Assembly (NCBI GenBank): GCA_963383645.1
Contig: OY726569.1
Coordinates: 26,049,054-26,113,053, forward strand
Length of the DNA: 64,000 bases
Source of the DNA: Muscardinus avellanarius
Taxonomy: Eukaryota > Chordata > Mammalia > Rodentia > Gliridae
Direction: 5' to 3'
Shown: positions 52,084-62,805 of the stretch, piece by piece
Position numbering within the stretch: position 1 is the first letter of the stretch
How the letters are laid out: each line of letters begins with the position of its first letter
Notes under the pieces: model-generated
Seen by the model: the letters and a program-made list of their open reading frames with translations, nothing else
Told to the model about the DNA's origin: nothing
Databases searched by the model: none
Made by a program: the position numbers and the translations under genes

Positions 52084-53394
52084 TTAAAGAAATTTAAAAA
52101 TAGGGCTGGGTGTAGCTCAGAGGTAGAATTCCCCTGGGTCCGTTCCCAGTACCGCAAAAAAAAAAAAAAAAAAAAAAAAAGCTTCTCTTGGGGAAAATTT
52201 GCAAAAAGAAATACATATTATTGGGAGAAGTTAATTCACACTTGATTGAACTCTGATTATGGTTACTGATAACTGTAGTTTCAATTTACTGGATTATTTT
52301 TTTCGTAGCTGAAAACAAGGATCTAAAGCTTGAAGTTACCAACATCCTTCAGAAGCATAAGCAAGAAATAGAGGCCCTCCAAAGGTCAGCCGCAGCACCC
52401 CAGCCTGACTGGCCGAATGAAGCATCCATCTACCCAGCCCTGTTCCAGGAGGCAGCTCAGATAGAGGTAATCCTTTAAACCAAGAAACCTACTCTGCAGA
52501 GGGATAGCTGAAAAATATCCCTAGGAAACATTAAAAGCCTGAAATATTAACTGAAGCCAGGTACGGTGGTGCACTCTTGTAATCCCAGTATTTAGGCAAT
52601 TGGATCACTAGTTTAAGGCCAGCCTCAGCAATTTAAAAAGGCTTCCAGAAACTTAATGAGACCCTGTTTCAAGGTAAAATAGCAAGCCGAGCGTGGTGGC
52701 ACACACTTGTAATCCCAGCATTCGGGAGGTTGAGACCAGAGGATCGTGGTTCGCGGACAGCCTCAGCTACTTAGTGAGGCCCTCTGCAACTCAGTGAGAT
52801 CATGTTTCAAAATAAAGAATAAAAAATAGGGCAGGGGGTGTAGCTTGGAGATCGAATGCCCCTGGGTTCCATCCCCAGACCTGCAAAAAAAAAAAAAAAA
52901 AGAACCAATGTATATCAGTCAAAAGAGAGAAGAATAAACAGTAAAATAGTGAAAGGGAACTGGGAGGGGGATGGTTAGAGAGGGAAAATGAGGACTGAGA
53001 AAGGAACATTTCAAATAAGGTTATAGCAATTGGGCCTGGTATTACAGGTTTATAATTCCAGTACTTGGGAGGCTGGGACAGGAGGATGGCAGGTTCCAGG
53101 CATTGTAACCAGCCTCAGCTACTTAGTAAGACTCTGTTTCACAATAAAATAGGGCCTGGGTTGTAGCCCAGAGGTAAAATGCTCCTGGCTTTAATCCCTA
53201 ATACCACAATAAAAAATACTAAGGTTATATCGATACACGTTTTCACTACCTGTCTCACTAATATGTATGGAAGGGAAGAAGGGGGAGCAGGGCAGGTACA
53301 GGGAAGGAAATACACCAAGTGATGTATGTACTTAGGTTTGTGCTCATTATGATGTATAATTACATTGCACCAATAAAAGTATATGTATATATAC

Positions 53395-53444
<50 letters not shown>

Positions 53445-55142
53445 TGAGGATTAAACTGCCATTGGAGACTGTGGCCTCCCTGTACTGCCTGTGCCTACCG
53501 TGAGGCCTGGGGGAGAGGCAGTTATAACACCGTCAGCTTTGGAGTATATTCTGTCTGCTGGCATTTTACTACTAGCAACAATTGCTTTATGGAGAAGAGT
53601 TATGTCACTTTTTTTTTTGTACTGGGGGTTGAACCCAGGGACATTTTGCCTCTGAGCTACACCCCCAGTCCTATTTTTTATTCTTTATTTTGAAACAGAG
53701 TCTCATTAATTTGCAGAGGGTCTCACTAAGTAACCGAGGCTGGCCGCAAACCTGCAATCCTCCTGTCTCAGCCTCCCAAGTACTGGGATTACAGGCATGC
53801 GCCGCCATCCCCGAAATGGAGGCTAGTTATTACTGCACCTGCATATTTTTCTGTGTATGGTACTGGGGATTGGACCTGGGGGCCTCTACCTTTAAGCTAC
53901 ATATACCTCTAGCCCTTTTTTTTTTTTTTTTTTGGAAGGAGGGTCTTGCTAAGTTGCTGAGAATCTGGCTGTGTTGGTGAGGCTGGTCTTAAACCTGTGA
54001 ACCTCCTGTCTCAGTCTCCCAAATGCTAGGATTACAGGCGTGTGCCATCATGCCTGGCTTGTACCTGCCATATTTATTCTCCATGTTACCAATGTTTTCC
54101 CCTCTCTAGCCCAGGAAATCAAAAATCCAAGAAGAAAAGAAACTGTCACAGATGCTAAGTGAGTTGCAACTATCACATGCAGAGGCCACACTGGAACTAG
54201 AAAAGACCAGAGACATGCTCCTCCTGCAGCGCAAAATCAACATGTGCTATCAGGTGCAAGAAAAGATGGTGCGGGAGGGACAGAGAGTGGGCACGTAGGA
54301 ATCAGTCCCAAGACTGGAAAGGAAGCAAGACCCAGCTTTGTTGGGCCCTGCCGGGTGATGTGCCATCCTGTACAAATACTACATGCTGTCCTTGTAAGAA
54401 CCTGGAGAGTCCCACGTGTCCCCAGCACCATGGTGCTAGACGCCAGTGAGAAGGGGACCAGCTATTGCTAATGGTTGGCGAGTGTGAAGCTTGGTTCCTT
54501 TTTTTTCAGTCCTAGAGAAATACCACCCTATGGTATCAATAGCTCAGTTAGTCCTGCAGGAGTCTGGGAGGAACCCACGCCTTTCTTTAGGGGTCGAATC
54601 TTACTTGCTAGGAGATCGCAGGGTCCTACTTACCCAGCAGGTGCCCACTTTTAACCTGGGCTGCTCAGTTCTAGCCACTGAGGGCCCAATGTTCAGGTAT
54701 TATTTTGTTTCAGGAAGAACTGGAGGCGATGGTGACAAAAGCTGATAACGAAAGCAGAGATCATAAAGAAAAGCTAGAGAGATTGAGTCAGCTCCTCGAC
54801 CTCAAGAACAACCGTATCAAGCAGATGGAAGGTATTTTACGAAGCCATGGCCTTCCAACTTCCGGCAAGTCTTAGTACTTTGTTCTCATCTTGGGCCGCT
54901 TCCCACGGCTAACGCCTGTTTGACTCTGCATTCCTGTCTAGAAGGCTGCCTCCCAGGTCCCGCGCCCAAGACTTGGCCTCCTGCTCTTTATATTGTCACC
55001 TCTGTTGCTGGGCCTGTGCTTGGTCATCAGCTTCTTTCCCTTCATCCTGTCAGTGAGTTTCTCTGGAGAGTTGCAGCCTGGCCCAGCAATTGCTGCCAGG
55101 GACTGATGATATTTTGAGAATGAGACGGTCACTGTGAATCAA

Positions 55143-55215
<73 letters not shown>

Positions 55216-58200
55216 CTGTTCTAACCTGAGCTTACAAAGCATTTGTTGTCACGTAACCACGTAACAGACTTACATCACTCATTTCTCCTTTTCTGTGATT
55301 TCTTTCACAAATCTTTGTTGCTATTTGAGGATGTCCTCAGGGACAGAGCAGCTGTCGTCTGGTGCATTTCACATTGTGGTGCTTCCTAGTTTTAGTCCAT
55401 GTTACCCAGTCTGGCCCCAGCCTTGAGGGCTTTGTTATGATACTGGGTGGTGAGAGACCTAACGCTAACCAAATTCACCAGACACTAGTATTTAGGCCAG
55501 AAAGGAAACCAGGAGAGTGGCTGGGCCACTGCTGCCCTTAGAATAGCTGGGGTCACTGTTCTGGGCATCCTTCTTGCCGGCAAGAGGATCAGTGATAAGC
55601 AAGTTTCTCCGTGAGCTCAGGATTAGATGATTGATGCTGGGGTGTGACTTATCTATGCCAGAGAGAGTCTGACAAAGGGAATTCCCTCTTGGATTGAAAA
55701 TCATGTGTCTTTCAGATATAGGGTCTTTCTCTTAGGATAGTGCAGAAAAAATACCCTTACACAACTGTGAGGATTCATTTGCTTTATTATTCCTTGACAC
55801 TGCTAAGGCTGAAAAGTTTTTATGTTTACCAATTATATTTATTTCTTTTTGAAAATGGCTGATTCCTGTCCTTTGCCCATTTCTTAATAGTATCTTATTT
55901 ATTTATAGTTCTCCATATGCTAAGACTTGAACCGTGTAATGCAATGTTTTAAATATGTTGTTTTAAATTGTTATAATCCTCTAAATTAATCTCTGTATCT
56001 GTGGGGGGGTACTGAGGATTGAACCTAGGGGCATTCTATCTCAAAACTATACCCCCAGTCCTTTTTTTTTTTTTTCTTCTGCAGTACGAGGGATGGAACC
56101 CAGGGGCATTCTATCTCTGAGCTACACCTACAGCCCTATTTTTTTTTTGGTGGTGGTACTGGGGTTCCTGGAAGCCCTTCTACTTCCAGGCTACACTCCC
56201 AGACCTATTTTATATTTTTGAAACAGGGTCTCTTACGCCAGCGCGGCTGGCTTTGAACCTGCGCGATCCTCCTGTCTCCGCCTCCCAAGCATCCAGCCCT
56301 ATTTTTTATTCTTTATTTTGAAACAGGGTCTTACAAAGTTGCAGAGGGCCTCACTAAGTAGCTGAGGCTGGCTGCAAACCTGTGATCCTCCTGTCTCAGC
56401 CTCTCAAGTACTGGGATTACAAGCGTGCACCAACACTCCCGGCTTTTTTTATTTTTAAGCAGAGTCTCCATAGATTGCTGAAGGTTTCAGTAAGTTGCTG
56501 AGGCTGGTCTTGAACCTGTGTCCCCCCTGTCTCAGCCTCCCAAGTGTTGAGATTACAGATGTGTACCAGCAGACTGAGCTTGATTTGACTCTATCTAGAC
56601 CTTCCTCACCATCACACAGTGAGGACTCAGACACTCCCCAGTTTGAAGTAGGCTGTATATTGAAGTTTCTGATCAGTTGGGCATGAGAGTTAATGCCCAG
56701 ATTTGGAGCTGTCTACGTATCTTTGCACCCCGCTGCCAGTAGTTGAACCCCCTTTTCTCTCCATTGCCCTTTGACATGAAGTGGGGTTTTTGCCCTCTTA
56801 CGCTAGAATCAGTTTCTGCACAGAACGAAAACTCTTGCAAGTGACCTAGCTGGAGAAAGGGAAGCACTCGTTTGTGGGGCCCACTGTGATGGAAGGACAC
56901 CGTGTCGTAGCTGCCTATTCTCTCCTGGCCAATGTACCAAGCTTTTGGCAATAGGTGCCCTTTGCGTTTCTAGGACTTCTCTTGCGGGATTACTGCTTAA
57001 CTCATAGAACCTTGCTGTCAGCCAAAGCGATGTGACGTGAGAGCTCACGCGCGTCCTGAGTTGTCCTCAGTCTCCAGTCTCCGGTTCTGCATCATCTCCC
57101 GAAGCAGGCGTTGGGTTCTTTGGCCACGAGGATTCAGAGCTCCTGGCTGCCATCCACTGCTTTCCTTTTTCAGTCATTTCATTTCTTCAAATAATTGCAC
57201 CGTGGACTCCCACCCACCACGTTTTGATTCCCCTTCTGTTCTCTTTTGCCCTAAGGAAGAACTCTGTACCTTTTAATGGATAGGCAGTTTTCTTTTCCCC
57301 CAGAACAGCTCAAAGATGTTGCTTATGGCACTCGACAGTTGCCATTGTGTCTGGAAACACTGCCGGCCCGTGGAGATGAGGACGAGGTGGACGTTTCCCG
57401 GCTGCATCAGAATGAGAATCTTTTTGAACTGCACATCCACCAGGCCTTCCTGTCGTCCACTGCCCTGGCTCAGGCTGGAGACACCCAACCTACCACTTTC
57501 TGCACCTATTCCTTCTATGACTTTGAAACCCACTGTACCCCGCTCTCTGTGGGGCCACAGCCCCTCTATGACTTCACCTCCCAGTACGTGGTGGAGACAG
57601 GCTCCCTTTTCTTACATTACCTCCAAGGGGCTTCGGCCCGGCTTGATCTACACCAGGCTGTGGCCAGTGAGCACCATACCCTTGCGGCTGGACGGATTTG
57701 CTTTGACAAGGTGCTAGAGACTGTAGAGAAAGTCCATGGCTCGGCCACGCTCACTGGTAAGTGCTATCAGCGCCTGCAGCTCCTAGGACCAATGCAGAAT
57801 TTCCTAACGCCTGTGTTTTCCCTTCTGCTGGTTTTGCATTTTCATCTTTGGCCTTATTTCATTCTTGGTACTGGGGATTGCACAGGGGCGTTCTACCTCT
57901 GAGCTAGATGCCCCCAGCCCTATTTTATTTTTTACTTTGAAACAAGGTCTCTCAAGTTTCTGAGGGTCTTGCTAAGTTGCTGAGGCTGGCCATAAACCTG
58001 CGATCCTCCTTTCTCAGCCTCCCAAGTGCTGGGATTCCAGGTGTGCGCCACCGTGCCTGGTTCCTGCCTTATCCTTGATCTTTGCCGTCTTGTCTATATT
58101 CCCTGTGCCTTTCATGCTTTCTGCTACCCAGGAGCTGGTGGAGAAGACTTCGGGGTGCTAGAGTACTGGATGAGGCTGCGCTTTCCCTTAAGATCCAGCC

Positions 58201-61200
58201 TACTGGCATACAAAAAACAAAAGAAAGCCCAGGCTTATCTGTCAGCCGGTGTGCCTAGAGCCTGGGAGGCCCAGCAGGAAGAGGTGAGAAAAGGCAAGCG
58301 GGCAGCGGCTCACCTCCCAGGAGCCTCAGCCAAGCAGCTCAGCCTTCCGCTCCCACTGAGTGTTTGTTGAGTGTGGATAAGAGAAAGGCGGCCACCGCGA
58401 GCTAGCCCAGCTGCTTTGCTCGGTCAGGCTGGAGTCTGAAATGAAGGCTGTGGCCAGGACAGCCTTTCTGTTCCCCTCTCTACAATCAGACCTGAGGAGT
58501 GGCGTGTCCCTCAAGTAACTGCCGAGCCAGGGGGCGGGCAGGTGAAGGGCGCCGGGCCTCCCTGTGATCCGGTTAGGGCAGCAGCCTCTAGGTCATAGCT
58601 CTCTCTTCCTCCCCACGGGGCTGGGCTTTACCTATGACACACTCAGGCTGCCCTTGTCCTCAGTCCAAGACCAACATCTTTCCAGTCCAGATCAGAGGCT
58701 TGGAAACCTCAGAACGAGCTGCGAATTGAAGTCACCAGCTGCTGCGGCCTCCGGAGTCGGGGTCTGGGGACGCAGCCCAGTCCATACGCCATGTACCGCT
58801 TCTTCACCTTTGCTGACCATGACACTGCCGTCATCCCATCCAGTAACAACCCCTACTTTAGAGACCAGGCTCGATTTCCAGTGCGCGTGACCTCTGACCT
58901 GGATCAGTATCTGAGACGGGAGGCCCTGGCTATATACGTTTTTGACGATGAAGACTCAGAGCCCGGCTCCTACCTTGGCCGAGTCCAAGTGCCCTTGCTG
59001 CCTCTTGCACAAAATAAGCCCATTAAAGGTGGGAGTTCACAGTCTCTGCGCCTGTACACCCTCTCCCTGTGTTCTTTCTCCATTCTGATCCAGCTGTTCT
59101 TTGATTACTTGCTTGGAACAGTCTCTCTTAAAACCTGCTGGAAGGACTTTTGAATATTGTCAAGAGCAACACAGCGGAAGATATTCTGTCTTGCTACTCG
59201 TAAAAGCCTCTGCTTTCCAGCAATAGAAATGAGATTCCTGAAGGGGCTGACTCCCCCTACTCCCATCCTGAAAACCACACCTCATTCTCTGTGCTTCCTG
59301 GTACTTGTCCGTACTTAAGCAGGGCTACTCTTTCTTAGTGCAGGGCTAGATATCTGATAATAACTGAACACTCCCCCATAATTCCCTCTTTTCTTTTCTT
59401 TTTTTTTTTTTGTGAGTCTGGGGATGGAACCCAGGGGCATTCGTCCTCCAAGCTACACCCCCTGCCCTATTTTTTATTCTTTATTTTGAAACCGGGTCTC
59501 ACTGAGTTGCGGAGGGCCTCACTAAGTAGCTGAGGCTGTCCACGAACTGCGATCCTCCAGTTCAGCCTCCCGAATGCTGGGATTACAAGCATGCGCCACC
59601 ATGCCCGGCTCCGTCTTTTCTTTTAGACATGTAATACATGCTGGGTGCAGTGGCACATGCCTGTAACCCCAGTTCTTGGGAGGCTGAGACAGGATGATCA
59701 CAGGTTCGTGGCCAGCATAAGCAAGTTGTGAGGCCCTCTGCAACTTAGTGAGACTCTGTCTCAAAATAAATAATAAAATAAGAGCCGGCCGTGGTGGCGC
59801 ACGCTTGTAATCTCAGCACTTGAGAGGCTGAGACAGGAGGATCGCACAGGTTCAAAACCAGCCTCAGCTACTTAGTGAGGCTCTCAGCAACTTAGTGAGA
59901 TCCTGTTTATACAAATAAAGTATAAAATAGGTCTGGGAGTGTAGCCCGGAGGTAGAAAAGCCCCTGGATTCCACCCACAGTCCCCCCCACACAAATAAAT
60001 AAATAAATACATAAATAAATAAAATAAAATAGGGCTGGGGGTATAGCTCAGAGGTAGAATGCCCCTGAGTTAAACCCCCAATACTATACACACACACACA
60101 CACACACACACACATAAACAGCCAAAAAAAAAATGTAAAAAGGGCTGGGGTGTACTTCAGGGGTAGAACAACCCTAGGTTCAATCCCCAGTACCATTACA
60201 AAAAAACAAAAACAAACCACAGACACATTGGACAGACAGCCATGCCAGACACAACAAGGCCGTTAGTGTTGGGAGCTGAGGTCCACACTATCTTGCCTTA
60301 CTTTCCTGCCGAGTGCTGTGGAGTGCCCCGAGGAGGGGGTGGCTCTGTGGCTACGGTCCTGGGAGGCTGTGGGAGAGGTATCTGCACCCTCCTGAGGGGT
60401 GTGGAACGGTGCAGTATAGATTCGGGCACTCCAGGAAGCCTGTGAAGCCTCTCTCCTGCCCATACCACAAAGCAAGTGACACTTCTGCCCTCTTGTCCTC
60501 CTGCACCAGAGAGGAGAGGCCCCATGAGCCACCTGTTACTCGGTGTTTCAAATCAGAAATTTGACATTCAGAAAAAAGCTGCTTTACGTCGCAGCTCTTG
60601 GGACCGCCGGAGGGTGCATGGCGGTGTTTGTGGTCTGGCGCTCTGAGCGCTTGGTAATGGTGGTACGGGGGCGACCTTCTTTCTGGCTGGGTGACTGATC
60701 AAGCTGTACATCTCGCCATTCAACTTTCCACCGTCTTTCCCGAAACCTGGAGCTGTGTGTCTTTCCTTGTTGATCCTCTAACTTCACTGCTGTTTTGTAA
60801 CTTCTGGGTGGATTATTATCATGGTTATTTGATGGATGTTAGTTACTAAGAAGATATGCTAAAATAAAAATGGGAGGAAATAGCTAAGATGCTGAGAAAC
60901 GTGCGTCTTTCAGGTGATTTTACCCTCACCGACCCTGCGGAGAAGCCCAGTGGGTCGATCCAAGTGCACCTGGACTGGAAGTCTTGCTACCTACCTCCTG
61001 AGAGCTTCCTGAAGCCGGAAGCGCAGACGGAGGTCGCCGAGACGGAGGACAGCTCGACGGTCTCCCCTCCAGAAGAAAATACTTCCTTTCTTCCCCAGGT
61101 AGCGCTCCAGAACTTTTTTTTTTTTTTTGGTAGTATGGATTGAACCCAGGGCATTCTACCTTTTTTTTTTTTTTTTTTTTTTTTGCAGTACTGGGGATGG

Positions 61201-61442
61201 AATCCAGGGGCATTCTACCTCAAAGCTACACCTCCAGCCCTATTTTTATTCTCTCTTTCTTTTTTTTCTTTCTTTTTTAATTTTTTTGTGGTACTGGGGA
61301 TGTAACCCAGGGGCATTCTACCTCCGAGCTACGCCCCTAGTCCTATTTTTTGTGTGTGTGTGTGTGGTACTGGGGTGGAACCCAGAGGCTTTCTACCTCC
61401 AGGCTATACTCCCAGCCCTATTTTATATTTTTATTTTTATTT

Positions 61443-61481
<39 letters not shown>

Positions 61482-62766
61482 TTTGGTGGTACTGGGGGTG
61501 GAACCCAGAGGCTTTCTACCTCGGGGCTATACTCCCAGACCTATTTTGTATTTTATTTGGAAACAGGGTCTCACTAAGTTGCTGAGAGCCTCACTCAGTA
61601 GCTGAGGCTAGCTTCGAACCCATGTGATCCTCCTGTCTCAGCCTCCCAAGCGCAGGGATTACAAGCGTGCGCCACCACACCCGGCTCTATTTTTTATTTT
61701 TGAAACAGGGTCTCACTGAGTTGCAAAGGGCCTCACTACGTATCCTCCTGTCTCAGCCTCCCAAATGCTGGGATTACAAGCATGCACCACCACGCCCGGC
61801 TTCCAGAATTACCTGGGTAACAAATCTCTACCAATCCTATAGAGCTGGGTTAAGAAGACCGTATTAAAATTGGAATAAGGCTGGATGTGGTGACACATGC
61901 TTGTAATCCACACGCTTGTAATCCCCACGCTTGGGAGGCGGAGACAGGAGGATGGCTCAGGTTCAAAGCCAGCCTCGCTGGCTTAAGAGACCCTGTTTCC
62001 AAATAAAAATATAAATTAGGTCTGGGAGTATAGCCCAGAGATAGAAGGGTTCCATCTCCAGTACCGCCAAAAAAAAAAAAAAAAAAAAACCACAAAAAAA
62101 ACAAGCAAACAAACAATAACAACAAAAAAGCAAAAACCAAAAATATATGACAAACTGGGCGGTGTGGCACATGCTTGTAATCCTAGTACTTGGGAGGCTG
62201 AGACAGGAGGATCTTTAGTTCATAGTCAGCCTTAGCTACGTAGATCCTTCACAATTTAGCGAAAACCTGTTTTAAAAATAAAAAGAGCTGGGCGTGGACA
62301 TTCATGCTTGTAATACCAGTACTTGGGAGGCTGGACCAGAAAAACTGCACAGGTTCAAAACCGGCCTCAGCTACTTAGTGAGACTCTGTTTCCAAATAAA
62401 ATATAAAATAGAGCTGGGCGTTGTGGCGCACCCTTGCAATCCCAGCATTTGGGAGGCTCAGATGGGAGAATCACGGTTCGAGGATAGCCTCAGCTACTAC
62501 TTAGTGAGGTCCTTTGGAATTCAGTGAGACCCTGCTTCAAAATAAAGAATAAAAAATAGGGCTGGGGGGGAGAGTGGTGAGTTGGCCTGGGCCACCCTCT
62601 CCCCACATGCCATTTTGGCATGGGGCTGTAACTATTTTCTGTATTTCTATTTTCTTTATTTCTATATTTTTAATAAACGTCTTTAAATCTTCAAAAAAAA
62701 ATAGGGCTGGGGTATAGCTCAGAAGTAGAATGCCCCTGGGTTCCATCCCCAGTAACACACACGCAT

Positions 62767-62805
<39 letters not shown>

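Noticed and set aside
54244..54745. Possible extra exon or read-through after window exon 11
   Set aside because: The conserved protein joins NMCYQ directly to EELEAM, and both junctions are well-formed splice sites.
60242..60787. Cluster of overlapping open frames on both strands in RPGRIP1 intron 15-16
   Set aside because: They lie between well-phased exons of the family, have no splice phase that fits and no recognisable motif.
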